Origin: Bacteroidota bacterium
GTDB lineage: Bacteria; Bacteroidota; Bacteroidia; Flavobacteriales; Flavobacteriaceae
Direction of reading: 5' to 3'
DNA: 64,000 nt
Assembly: GCA_023446155.1 (NCBI GenBank)
Contig: JAEXIT010000017.1
Coordinates: 620,001-684,000, forward strand
The position numbers were made by a program, and so were the translations under genes. Positions 1 to 7,890 of the stretch are shown here, piece by piece. Under the pieces are notes generated by a model. The model saw only the letters and a list, made by a program, of their open reading frames with translations, did not search any database and was not told the DNA's origin. Within the stretch, counting starts at the first letter, position 1; every line of letters starts with the position of its first letter.

Positions 1-161
1 GAAACAACAATGTTTTTGGCTACCAATATGCCAATTCACCGGACTTAAACGGACAATTTCAACGTCAGGCGATAGGACAGCCAGCCGACCGTTTTTTCTT
101 CGTCGGGTTTTTCTGGACCATCAGTCAGGATAAGAAATCCAACCAATTGGATAACTTATAA
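1..161 (+). CDS. C-terminus of an outer-membrane receptor (partial)
   Basis: An open frame enters from the left edge (first full codon at base 3) and stops with TAA at 159-161. The end is rich in aromatic residues: alternating Phe/Val/Gly (RFFFVGFFWTIS), then a polar tail ending QLDNL. This looks like the last beta-strand and tail of a large TonB-linked outer-membrane beta-barrel of Bacteroidota, where a closing strand of this kind is typical. Only about 52 residues are visible, so the substrate and the rest of the protein are unknown. A surface protein of another barrel family is possible. Confidence 0.7.
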   Translation, partial: NNNVFGYQYANSPDLNGQFQRQAIGQPADRFFFVGFFWTISQDKKSNQLDNL

Positions 162-223
162 CAATTCATCCCTTAAAAACGACAATTGAGTCAGGATTAA
201 TTTTAAAGTCGCTCCGGTCAAAA

Positions 224-231
224 TACCTTTG
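224..231 (+). promoter_or_regulatory. Bacteroidota-type -7 box for the 303-929 gene
   Basis: TACCTTTG matches the TAnnTTTG -7 element. A TTT lies 19 bases upstream (202-204), where the -33 TTG element is expected. It sits about 70 bases before the ATG at 303. Assigned by motif only. Confidence 0.5.
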
Positions 232-302
232 GACTATAAATAATGAACAACGTTTCAATCATCAAAAAAAAAATCAATAAACCAACTAAAAAATCAATCA
301 CC

Positions 303-929
303 ATGACACGAATTATCACCGCATTAGCCTTATTTATCTGCCATATGGCATTTTCGCAAACCCAATACGAACAAGGAATGAAAAAAGCCCTTGGTTTGTG
401 GGGAGAAGGAAAACCTACCGAAGCGGCAGCCCTTTTTGAACGCATCGCTTTAGTGGAAAAAGAAAACTGGCTACCGAACTATTACGTAGCATTGATCAAC
501 ACAACGGAAGCTTTTGTTCCCGCCAACCGCGACAAAGTTTCAGCTTTATTGGAAAAAGCACAACAGGCCGAAAACGACGCCAATATGATCAGCCCGAACA
601 ACCCGGAATTATTGGTTGTTCAAGGATTGATTTACACCGCCTGGATTGTATACGATCCGCAATCGAACGGAATGAAATACACCGGAAAAACAATGGAACA
701 ATATTATAAAGCACTAGCCTTGGCACCCAACAATCCGAGAGTCGTGTTTTCGAAAGCCGAATTTGAAATTGGAGGAGCCAAATTTTTCGGAAAAGACACC
801 AAACCAATGTGTGCGCAAGTTGCGAAATCAATTGAACTTTTTGCTACTTTTAAACCAGAATCGCCTTTTCATCCAAACTGGGGATTGGACAGAGCGCAGG
901 AAGTGCTAAAAAATTGCAACACCAAATAA
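303..929 (+). CDS. Secreted TPR-like protein of unknown function
   Basis: A 208-residue protein. The frame is open from an ATG at 243, but the ATG at 303 is chosen because it begins directly with a signal peptide: Lys/Arg-poor MTRII, a hydrophobic stretch, and a likely cleavage after AFS before QTQ. The mature part is alpha-helical with pairs of helices of TPR type (YEQGMKKALGLWGEGKPTEA; EQYYKALALAPNNPRVVF). This suggests a periplasmic protein-protein interaction scaffold. It lies between an outer-membrane receptor and a LytS-type kinase, with 39 bases to the latter. No enzymatic motif is visible. The fold is inferred from the helix pattern, and the precise role is unknown. Confidence 0.7.
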   Translation: MTRIITALALFICHMAFSQTQYEQGMKKALGLWGEGKPTEAAALFERIALVEKENWLPNYYVALINTTEAFVPANRDKVSALLEKAQQAENDANMISPNNPELLVVQGLIYTAWIVYDPQSNGMKYTGKTMEQYYKALALAPNNPRVVFSKAEFEIGGAKFFGKDTKPMCAQVAKSIELFATFKPESPFHPNWGLDRAQEVLKNCNTK

Positions 930-968
930 AACAAACCGGCGAATAGCCACGAATAAACCAAAAATAAA

Positions 969-2309
969 ATGAACTTTTACCTGAGACATTTTTTACGAGC
1001 CATAGGTATTGGAACAGCCATCATTGTAGTATTGCTTTTACTGCGATGGATTAATGGAAACCCGCTGCCGATTAACAACGCTTTCTGGCTGAATGTTGAG
1101 TTTACCATGCTCTATACAGTGGCGTTATATATGGCAAACATGGCTGTTTTCGTGGTGCTTGACCGCATATTTACAAAAGATCGTTTTGCTTTGAAAAGAG
1201 TGATCATTGGTTTTTTAAGCTCCTTTGTGGTTTCTATAGCGGTAATTTTTTTATTACGGGCTTTTGAAGAAATACAATTTAACGGATTGACATTTCAGGC
1301 ATTTTTAGCAAAAGAAAATCCAGGGAATTATTTAACAGCGATCATCATTACCTTTATCATTACGCTGATTCTGCATATGATCTATTTTTATAGAGCCTAT
1401 CAGGAAAACCGATTTAAGCAGCAAAAGATCATCGCCGGAACGGCTTCGGCAAAATTTGAAAGTTTAAAGAATCAGATCGATCCGCATTTCCTGTTTAACA
1501 GTCTGAATGTATTGAGTTCGTTGATTGAAGAAAATCCGGATAACGCCCAACGTTTCACGTCTTCTTTATCGAAAATATACCGTTATGTACTGGAACAAAA
1601 AGACAAAGAATTGGTGAGTGTGGAAGAGGAACTGGCTTTTGCCAAAACGTATATGAATCTTTTAAAAATGCGGTTTGAGAATAGTATTTACTACGAACAT
1701 CCAACAACCTTGCAAAATCCCGATGCCAAAGTAGTGCCGTTATCGTTGCAATTGTTATTGGAAAATACGATCAAACACAACATTGTAAGTGAACAAAAAC
1801 CGCTACACATTCGCATATTTGAACAAAACAACAACCTGGTGGTCGAAAACGACCTGCAGAAAAAGGAAGTTTTAAAAGACCGACAGGGCGTAGGTTTACA
1901 AAACATCATCGACCGATATGCCATCCTCACCGAACGCAGGGTAGCAATTGAACAAAGCGAAACAAAATTTACGGTAGCTTTACCGATGTTAACCAAACAA
2001 ATTGGTATTATGGAAACGTATGAACAACATGATGATACGGCTTATTTCAGAGCCAAAAAGAAAGTGGAAGCCTTAAAAGGTTTTTATGGGAACCTGACCT
2101 CATATTGCGTGGTGATTCCGTCGCTGGTATTTATCAATCTGTATTTTTCACCGGGATTCCAATGGTTTTGGTTTCCGATGTTGGGATGGGGAATGGGCCT
2201 TTTTATGCATGGATTTAGCGTTTTAGGATATGGCGCCAGCTGGGAAGAACGCAAGATTCGGGAATTGATGGAAAAACAGGATAACGATAGTAAAAAGAAC
2301 TGGAAGTAA
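969..2309 (+). CDS. LytS-family sensor histidine kinase with C-terminal 2TM domain
   Basis: A 446-residue membrane kinase. Four membrane helices lie at about residues 12-28, 45-65, 78-97 and 121-142. They are followed by the His_kinase box NQIDPHFLFNSLN (about 168-180, presumed phospho-accepting His173) and an ATP-binding region with the N-box LLLENTIKHN (262-271) and GVGLQNI. Unusually, a 2TM domain is fused at the C-terminus (about 357-446; RAKKKVEALKGFYGNLTSY, then WFWFPMLGWGMGLFMHG). This adds two more membrane helices after the catalytic domain. Two stand-alone 2TM proteins and a LytTR regulator follow within 25 bases or less at each junction, so this is one operon. The signal is unknown. 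Confidence 0.9.
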   Translation: MNFYLRHFLRAIGIGTAIIVVLLLLRWINGNPLPINNAFWLNVEFTMLYTVALYMANMAVFVVLDRIFTKDRFALKRVIIGFLSSFVVSIAVIFLLRAFEEIQFNGLTFQAFLAKENPGNYLTAIIITFIITLILHMIYFYRAYQENRFKQQKIIAGTASAKFESLKNQIDPHFLFNSLNVLSSLIEENPDNAQRFTSSLSKIYRYVLEQKDKELVSVEEELAFAKTYMNLLKMRFENSIYYEHPTTLQNPDAKVVPLSLQLLLENTIKHNIVSEQKPLHIRIFEQNNNLVVENDLQKKEVLKDRQGVGLQNIIDRYAILTERRVAIEQSETKFTVALPMLTKQIGIMETYEQHDDTAYFRAKKKVEALKGFYGNLTSYCVVIPSLVFINLYFSPGFQWFWFPMLGWGMGLFMHGFSVLGYGASWEERKIRELMEKQDNDSKKNWK

Positions 2310-2320
2310 AAAAAACAAGC

Positions 2321-2632
2321 ATGGAACGCAATTATAACGAAGAAGAACGCTACCGTATCGCCAAGAAAAGGGTAGAAGAGATCAAAGGTTTTTACGGAAA
2401 TTTAACGGCGTATATCGCTGTAAATCTAACGCTGTTAGCGATCAACCTGTTGACGTCGCCGGAGCATTTGTGGTTTTTTTATCCGATGTTAGGATGGGGA
2501 ATCGGAGTCGCTTTCCACGGGATGAAAGTTTTCAATTACATGCCCTTTTTGGGACGTGACTGGGAAGCCCGTAAGATGAAAGAATTTTTAGAAGAAGAAG
2601 AAAAAAGCAAACAAAAACAAAACTGGAATTAA
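2321..2632 (+). CDS. 2TM domain-containing membrane protein
   Basis: A 103-residue protein that is essentially one 2TM domain. It has an N-terminal basic helix (YRIAKKRVEEIKGFYGNLTAY), two hydrophobic helices (about 30-46 and 50-70) separated by EHLWFFYPMLGWGIG, and the closing motif GRDWEARKMKEFLEEEE. It closely resembles the C-terminal domain of the kinase 11 bases upstream and the next gene 1 base downstream. It probably works in the membrane with the kinase as a partner or modulator. The 2TM family is commonly linked to LytTR systems in Bacteroidota; its biochemical role is not established. Confidence 0.85.
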   Translation: MERNYNEEERYRIAKKRVEEIKGFYGNLTAYIAVNLTLLAINLLTSPEHLWFFYPMLGWGIGVAFHGMKVFNYMPFLGRDWEARKMKEFLEEEEKSKQKQNWN

Positions 2633-2633
2633 G

Positions 2634-2969
2634 ATGCGCCGCAAATACAAATCATGGGAAGAGCAATACAGTAGCGATAGTCGCTATGAAGAAGCTGCCA
2701 GAAGAGTCAAACGAATCAAAGGGTTTTATACGCACTTGACGGTATATATATTGGTAAACCTGTTTATCGTATTTTTAAACTTTCGGGATTTAAAAGAAGG
2801 CGAAAGTTATTTTCAGTTTAAAAACTTCTTTACCGCGATATGTTGGGGACTCGGATTGTTTGTACACGGACTACGGGTTTTTGGATACGATTTTTTCTTT
2901 GGACGCGACTGGGAAGCGCGCAAAATCAAAGAGTTTATGGATAAAGAGAAAAAGGAAAAATGGGAATAA
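2634..2969 (+). CDS. 2TM domain-containing membrane protein, second stand-alone copy
   Basis: A 111-residue 2TM protein starting one base after the previous stop. It has the same plan: a basic amphipathic helix (EEAARRVKRIKGFYTHLTVY), two membrane helices around residues 32-48 and 60-80, and the end motif FGRDWEARKIKEFMDKEKK. The loop between the helices is longer and more polar (RDLKEGESYFQFKNF) than in its neighbour. It is the third 2TM module in a row. The conserved GRDWEARK end in both small proteins suggests a shared cytoplasmic contact surface, perhaps with the kinase. That is inference from co-localisation. Confidence 0.85.
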   Translation: MRRKYKSWEEQYSSDSRYEEAARRVKRIKGFYTHLTVYILVNLFIVFLNFRDLKEGESYFQFKNFFTAICWGLGLFVHGLRVFGYDFFFGRDWEARKIKEFMDKEKKEKWE

Positions 2970-2993
2970 TCACAAAATAGGAATACGAATACG

Positions 2994-3749
2994 ATGAATA
3001 TTATAATTATAGAAGACGAAAAACCGGCCGCGCGATTATTACAGCGAAAAGTTGAAAAGTTAGGATTACAGGTACATACGATGTTGCATTCGGTAGAAGA
3101 GGCTTTACAATGGTTTCAAACCCATCCGCATCCGGATCTTATTTTTCTGGATATCCAGCTTTCCGACGGACTTTCGTTCGAAATCTTTGAACAGATCGAT
3201 ATCCAAAGTGCGGTTATTTTTACCACGGCCTACGACGAATATGCCTTAAAAGCCTTTAAATTAAACAGTATTGATTACCTGTTAAAACCGATAGACGAAG
3301 ACGATCTGGAAGTAGCGCTAAACAAATACCGACAACGAAATCCGGAACCGCAACAATTGGCGTTGGATTTTGAAACGATTAAAAGAATGCTTGTCAATCC
3401 GGTGGATAAATCGTATAAAAAGCGATTTACCGTAAAAATCGGTCAGCAGTTAAAAGTAATTCCGATCGAGGAAGTCGAATGCTTTTATAGCGAAAACAAA
3501 GGCACTTATGTCCATACGACCGATAACCGCGATTATTTACTGGATCAGACGCTGGAACAATTGGAAACCGAATTGGATCCGAAAGATTTCTACCGTGTCA
3601 GCCGTAAGTTTATCATTCCGATGCGCGCCATAAAGGAAATTGTACTCTATAGCAACTCCAGGCTAAAAGTCGTTTTGCCAACCTATAAAGGCGATGAGGT
3701 CATTGTGAGCCGTGAAAGGGTTAGTGATTTTAAAGAATGGATCGGTTAG
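2994..3749 (+). CDS. LytTR-family response regulator
   Basis: A 251-residue two-component regulator. The receiver domain occupies about residues 1-118, with acidic pocket IIEDE, phospho-acceptor Asp53 (LIFLDIQLSDG), the T switch (FTTAYDEYALKAF) and a conserved Lys in YLLKPIDEDDL. A LytTR DNA-binding domain fills about 145-251 (KRFTVKIGQQLKVIPIEEV... FYRVSRKFIIPMRAI). LytTR domains bind direct repeats through a beta-rich fold. It is the last gene of the operon that starts with the LytS-type kinase at 969, which is its obvious cognate. A terminator hairpin overlaps its stop codon. Its target genes cannot be told from this window. Confidence 0.92.
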   Translation: MNIIIIEDEKPAARLLQRKVEKLGLQVHTMLHSVEEALQWFQTHPHPDLIFLDIQLSDGLSFEIFEQIDIQSAVIFTTAYDEYALKAFKLNSIDYLLKPIDEDDLEVALNKYRQRNPEPQQLALDFETIKRMLVNPVDKSYKKRFTVKIGQQLKVIPIEEVECFYSENKGTYVHTTDNRDYLLDQTLEQLETELDPKDFYRVSRKFIIPMRAIKEIVLYSNSRLKVVLPTYKGDEVIVSRERVSDFKEWIG

Positions 3750-3761
3750 GATCCATTTTTT
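3737..3761 (+). terminator. Intrinsic terminator overlapping the LytTR regulator stop codon
   Basis: The stem ATGGATC (3737-3743) pairs with GATCCAT (3750-3756) and a T run follows. The TAG stop lies in the loop. It separates the plus-strand operon from the convergent ctaA gene, which ends at 3760. Confidence 0.7.
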
Positions 3762-4779
3762 ATACCGCTTTGTTTTTTCGGGCTTCCAGAATCATATAAA
3801 ACTGTACTCCGAATAAAATCGATGCCAGTACCAGGTGAATCGTCTGACTTCCGAATGGAAAATGCAGATAATACATCGCAATTCCGGAGGCGATTTCCAA
3901 GGCTAATATAAGCATCACCCAGTTGATTTTCGAAAAGCCCAAGCCCAGTCGTTTGTTGCGTAAATACAGAAATAAACTGGATAAAAAGACCACTACGGAA
4001 AACGTACGGTGAAAGTAAAAACTCACTTCTGGTTTACTTAACCACAGGGTTTCATTTCCGATTCCGGATTTTACCTGTTCGTCTACAAATTGGCGTACCT
4101 GCGTTCCTAAAACCACCTGAATTAAGGTCAATCCAAGTGAAACCCACAGTATGGTTAAAAATAGCGGATTGGCAATTTTTTCGGACGAAACCGGCTTGGC
4201 CAGTCGGATGATATATAAAATAACGGCAACGATAACCAGCGCCATTACCATATGAACGGTGATTTTAACCGGGTTTAATACCGAATACACCACGGTCGCG
4301 CCCAACCACGCCTGGAATCCCATCATAAAGACAACCAGCCAGGACAATAGGGTAATTTTTTTACTTTGTTTCCACAGTGAGAAAGAAGCAATAGCCATAA
4401 CGAAACATGCCAAACCGGCCAAAGCACCTACGAGTCGGTTGCCATATTCGGTCCAGGTATGTGAAGCATTAAAAATAGCATAATCGTGTTTGGTGTATTT
4501 TTTCCAATGGGAAGCGTCAAATTCCGTTCCGGTGGTGAAATCATCTTTGGCAACCAACAGACTTTCGTCTTTAATGATCACCTGACCTTTTTTAAATTCG
4601 TGGTTTTCGCTCCAGGTCAATTCTTTGATATCGGTAGGAGGGATATAATATCCAAAACATTTCGGCCAATCGGGGCAACCCATTCCGGAACCGGTCATAC
4701 GAACCAGCGCTCCGGCTACAATTACTAAATAAACTAATACTAAAGCGGTTTTGGCGATGGTGGTGAAATGTTTTTTCAT
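3760..4779 (-). CDS. ctaA: Heme A synthase (COX15/CtaA family)
   Basis: A 339-residue polytopic membrane protein. The family converts heme O to heme A for cytochrome c oxidase. The first helix runs into the diagnostic segment ALVRMTGSGMGCPDWPKCFG, with a paired cysteine motif (Cys at both ends of CPDWPKC). Further markers are HTWTEYGNRLVGALAG, with a conserved His and Glu, and the paired hydrophobic helices with His residues (YFHRTFSVV; TIHLVLASILFG) expected to ligate heme. Length fits the alpha-proteobacterial/Bacteroidota COX15 type. It lies 31 bases downstream of the nucleotidyltransferase gene on the same strand, so it may be the last gene of the sua5-cca run. Confidence 0.92.
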   Translation of the reverse strand: MKKHFTTIAKTALVLVYLVIVAGALVRMTGSGMGCPDWPKCFGYYIPPTDIKELTWSENHEFKKGQVIIKDESLLVAKDDFTTGTEFDASHWKKYTKHDYAIFNASHTWTEYGNRLVGALAGLACFVMAIASFSLWKQSKKITLLSWLVVFMMGFQAWLGATVVYSVLNPVKITVHMVMALVIVAVILYIIRLAKPVSSEKIANPLFLTILWVSLGLTLIQVVLGTQVRQFVDEQVKSGIGNETLWLSKPEVSFYFHRTFSVVVFLSSLFLYLRNKRLGLGFSKINWVMLILALEIASGIAMYYLHFPFGSQTIHLVLASILFGVQFYMILEARKNKAV

Positions 4780-4810
4780 TTTTAATATGCTTTTATGTTT
4801 GGTCCGAAGG

Positions 4811-6244
4811 TTATTCGGTAGCCTTTTTTAATCCTAATTTTGCTGCTCTTTCCATCATAAAATCATAAGCCGGCTGGTATTCGTTCGGGATTTCTCCTTC
4901 GAGGATGGCTTCTTTGATGGCTTCTTTTAAAACGCCTATTTCACGGGAAGGTTTCAGGTTAAAGATAGCCATGATCTCTTCTCCGGTAATCGGTGGTTGA
5001 AAGTTCCGAACATGATCGCGCTCTTCCACTTCCACGATTTTTTGTCGGACGATTTTAAAATTGTTATGGTATTTTCGGAATTTCGACGGGTTTTTAGTGG
5101 TGATATCGGCTTCACACAAGGTCATCAGGTTTTCCACATCCTCACCGGCATCAAAAACCAAACGACGTACAGCCGAATCGGTCACAATATCCTGCGCCAA
5201 TACAATGGGGCGGGAGCTCATCATAACCATTTTCTGCACGAATTTCATTTTGTGATTTAACGGCATATGCAAACGTTCGAAGATGCGCTTTACCATCTTA
5301 CCGCCTAAAAATTCATGTCCGTGGAACGTCCATCCCTGTTTTTTATTAAAACGCTTTGTCGGCGCTTTTCCGATATCGTGTAATAAAGCCGACCAACGTA
5401 GCCATACATCATCGGTATTCGGGCAAATATTGTCGACCACTTCCAAGCTATGGTAAAAATTGTTTTTATGCGTATGGCCTTCGATTTCTTCCACCTGATT
5501 TAAAGCGGTTAATTCCGGTAAAATGATATCGAGTAAGCCGGTTTGATACAAAAGCAGGAAACCCACGGAAGGTTTGTCCGACAATAGAATTTTGTTTAAT
5601 TCTTCGACGATACGTTCTCCGGAAATAATGTTGATCCGCTCCTTGTTACGGGAAATGGAAGCCAGTGATTCCGGTTCGATTGTAAAATTGAGTTGGGAAG
5701 CAAAACGGATGGCGCGCATCATACGCAACGGATCGTCGGAATAGGTTATATCCGGATCCAGCGGCGTTTTAATACTTTTGTTTTCCATATCGGTCAATCC
5801 GTTAAACGGATCCACCAATTCGCCGTAATTGGCTTCGTTTAAAGAGAGTGCCAGCGCATTAATTGTAAAATCGCGGCGGTTTTGATCATCTTCCAATGTA
5901 CCATTTTCCACAACCGGATTTCGGCTGTCGAAATGATACGATTCTTTACGGGCACCTACAAATTCGATATCCATATCTTCATAGCGAAGCATGGCGGTAC
6001 CGTAGTTTTTAAAAACCTGTACTTTTGGGTTGTGGGGGATCAGTTGCGATACTTTTAAAGCCAATTCGATACCACTGCCAACGGCCACGATATCGATGTC
6101 TTTTTTATGATTGCGTTCCAGTATCAAATCCCTTACAAATCCGCCAATAACATAGGAATCGACTTGCAGTTCTTTTGCCGCACTGGATATAATTTCAAAA
6201 ATTTTTGACTGTAATGCCTCTTTATATGAAGTTTGTTTTTTCAT
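4811..6244 (-). CDS. cca: CCA tRNA nucleotidyltransferase / HD domain protein
   Basis: A 477-residue class II poly(A) polymerase-type nucleotidyltransferase. The head has the nucleotide-binding motif GGFVRDLIL (about 34-42), the catalytic acidic pair in KKDIDIVAVG (about 48-56) and the RRDFTINALA motif (about 123-132). The neck has YSDDPLRMMRAIRFA (about 168-182). An HD phosphohydrolase domain follows, with LLHDIGKAPTKRF (HD at 289-290). This matches CCA-adding enzymes, which build or repair the tRNA 3' CCA end. Some Bacteroidota homologues are annotated only as HD-domain tRNA nucleotidyltransferases, so strict CCA-adding specificity is inferred. It lies 33 bases downstream of the Sua5-family gene, suggesting a tRNA-processing pair. 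Confidence 0.9.
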   Translation of the reverse strand: MKKQTSYKEALQSKIFEIISSAAKELQVDSYVIGGFVRDLILERNHKKDIDIVAVGSGIELALKVSQLIPHNPKVQVFKNYGTAMLRYEDMDIEFVGARKESYHFDSRNPVVENGTLEDDQNRRDFTINALALSLNEANYGELVDPFNGLTDMENKSIKTPLDPDITYSDDPLRMMRAIRFASQLNFTIEPESLASISRNKERINIISGERIVEELNKILLSDKPSVGFLLLYQTGLLDIILPELTALNQVEEIEGHTHKNNFYHSLEVVDNICPNTDDVWLRWSALLHDIGKAPTKRFNKKQGWTFHGHEFLGGKMVKRIFERLHMPLNHKMKFVQKMVMMSSRPIVLAQDIVTDSAVRRLVFDAGEDVENLMTLCEADITTKNPSKFRKYHNNFKIVRQKIVEVEERDHVRNFQPPITGEEIMAIFNLKPSREIGVLKEAIKEAILEGEIPNEYQPAYDFMMERAAKLGLKKATE

Positions 6245-6277
6245 TAATGGTCGCTCCGGTTTACAGGGCTAAGTTGT

Positions 6278-6841
6278 TTATTTTCGTATGATTTTTACCT
6301 CACTGTTTCCAGACAGTTTTATGATAGTCGACGGTTTACCGCCAATTTTATCGTGGTGCAAATTTACAACATAGTCGACGCCTTGCAAAATTGCCGGGCT
6401 TATTTCTTTAAACGATTTTGGGGTAGGTTCGCCACTGATGTTTGCCGAGGTGGAAACCAACGGTACTTTCATTCGTTCCATTAGTTTAAAACAAAAGGGT
6501 TCTTTAACGATCCGCATGCCCAAGGTATTGTCCTTACCGATGATATTCGGAGCGACATTTCGCGGATTATCCAATATCAGCGTGGTTGGCTTTTCGGATA
6601 AATCGAGAATTTGCCAGGCTACTTCCGGGATATCTTTAAAAACCTGATACATCATACGGTCGCCATTCATCAACACAATCATGCTTTTACTTTCTTCTCG
6701 TTGCTTGAGCGCATATATTTTTTTTACGGCTTCCGGATTGGTTGCATCACAACCGATTCCCCAAACGGTATCGGTGGGATATAGGATAATGCCTCCGTTT
6801 TTGATCACTTCGTATGCTTTGTGAATTTCTTCTGCAATCAT
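6278..6841 (-). CDS. L-threonylcarbamoyladenylate synthase (TsaC/Sua5 family)
   Basis: A 187-residue protein of the YrdC fold. It makes threonylcarbamoyl-AMP from threonine, bicarbonate and ATP for the t6A modification of ANN-decoding tRNAs. Markers are GGIILYPTDTVWGIGCDATN near residues 16-35, the basic KQREESKSM segment, and PLVSTSANISGEPTP with the conserved STSAN motif. Its length is that of the single-domain TsaC form without the Sua5 extension. It belongs to a duplicated block: a decayed second copy of this gene lies at 10498-10712. This one is intact and next to the tRNA nucleotidyltransferase, so it is presumably the working copy. Confidence 0.92.
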   Translation of the reverse strand: MIAEEIHKAYEVIKNGGIILYPTDTVWGIGCDATNPEAVKKIYALKQREESKSMIVLMNGDRMMYQVFKDIPEVAWQILDLSEKPTTLILDNPRNVAPNIIGKDNTLGMRIVKEPFCFKLMERMKVPLVSTSANISGEPTPKSFKEISPAILQGVDYVVNLHHDKIGGKPSTIIKLSGNSEVKIIRK

Positions 6842-6894
6842 TTTTATTTTAGTTATACAGTTGTTGTCAAGGGTTACGGGAAGATTCTAACGAT

Positions 6895-7890
6895 TTAATC
6901 AAAAAAAGTGGCCATTATTTTGGCTAAATCGTTGTTGAAAACCGTTTCTTCCTGTTCAATTTTTTTGCGATAGTTATCGAAATGTCGGATTTCTTCTTCA
7001 TATGCTGTAAAACAATGTTCCAGCAGACCGATAATATCACGTTCTTCACCCGGACTATAGTCGATTTTAAATTTGTCCGGTATCGGAATATCTGCTGCAA
7101 AGTTAGCACTTCCTTTTCTGTTTGTAACTATAATACAGCCACACATTGCAGCTTCCCTTGGAATACGGTCTTTGCCGGGATGATTTCCAAAGTCGATATA
7201 CACTTTGGCGCTAAGAAACAATTGCCGAACCTGAGATGGGGTGATGTTTTCTATCGGAACCCATTCGAGATGCGGTGTTTTTCGGATAAGTTCGAGCGTA
7301 ACATCAAATCCTTTTTTGGGATTATATACAATCCTGTTGCCTTTATTTTGGTTGGAAAACGATTTTTTCTTTAATCGATCGATAAAAATAGCATCTAGGT
7401 AGTCGGATAAATGATGTATATCGGTGACATTTTTCGATTCCAGAAAATGTCTGGCATAGTGCGATTGCACCCAGTGATGAAGTAAAGGAACCGGTTTAAA
7501 ATCGTACTGCCGTTCCGTTGGTTTTAGCCCCAGAAAACGCTTTAAGGAAAAGGGTTTGGGAGTCGTGGACGCTAAAAAGAAGTCGACACTTAGCCACCAG
7601 ATTACTTTATGAATATTCTCATATTGATAAATCATTCCGGTATAGACTTCGGGAAAGATGGCGATATTTTCGGAGGTATCGATTATCCTATTCGCATAAG
7701 GGATCCTAAAACGTTTGTAAAAATCATGTACAGGATCTACGGACGCCTGTTGTCCGATATATACCATTTTGGCCTTAAATCCCATACAGATCAGTTTAAA
7801 TGCCAGCTGGTGCATGACAAAAGGTCCGCCCGAAGCAAAATTTGCCGGGGCTACCAGATAAAGAGTCGTTGTGTTTTTATCTAATTTCAC
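6895..7890 (-). CDS. Group 1-like glycosyltransferase, copy A (GTG start)
   Basis: A 331-residue GT-B-type glycosyltransferase. An N-terminal Gly loop (LVAPANFASGGPF) is followed by a C-terminal nucleotide-sugar region with HPGKDRIPREAAMCGCIIVTNRKGS, where E and REAAMCG form the EX7E-like acidic motif. The frame is open to an ATG at 7983, but the paralogue at 10755-11753 starts with MKLNKNTT. Here the matching codons are GTG-AAA-TTA at 7890, so GTG at 7890 is chosen. That gives the same 14-base overlap with glf as in copy B. Placed directly after UDP-galactopyranose mutase, it probably transfers galactofuranose or a neighbouring sugar in a surface glycan. Acceptor and linkage are unknown. Confidence 0.82.
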   Translation of the reverse strand: MKLDKNTTTLYLVAPANFASGGPFVMHQLAFKLICMGFKAKMVYIGQQASVDPVHDFYKRFRIPYANRIIDTSENIAIFPEVYTGMIYQYENIHKVIWWLSVDFFLASTTPKPFSLKRFLGLKPTERQYDFKPVPLLHHWVQSHYARHFLESKNVTDIHHLSDYLDAIFIDRLKKKSFSNQNKGNRIVYNPKKGFDVTLELIRKTPHLEWVPIENITPSQVRQLFLSAKVYIDFGNHPGKDRIPREAAMCGCIIVTNRKGSANFAADIPIPDKFKIDYSPGEERDIIGLLEHCFTAYEEEIRHFDNYRKKIEQEETVFNNDLAKIMATFFD

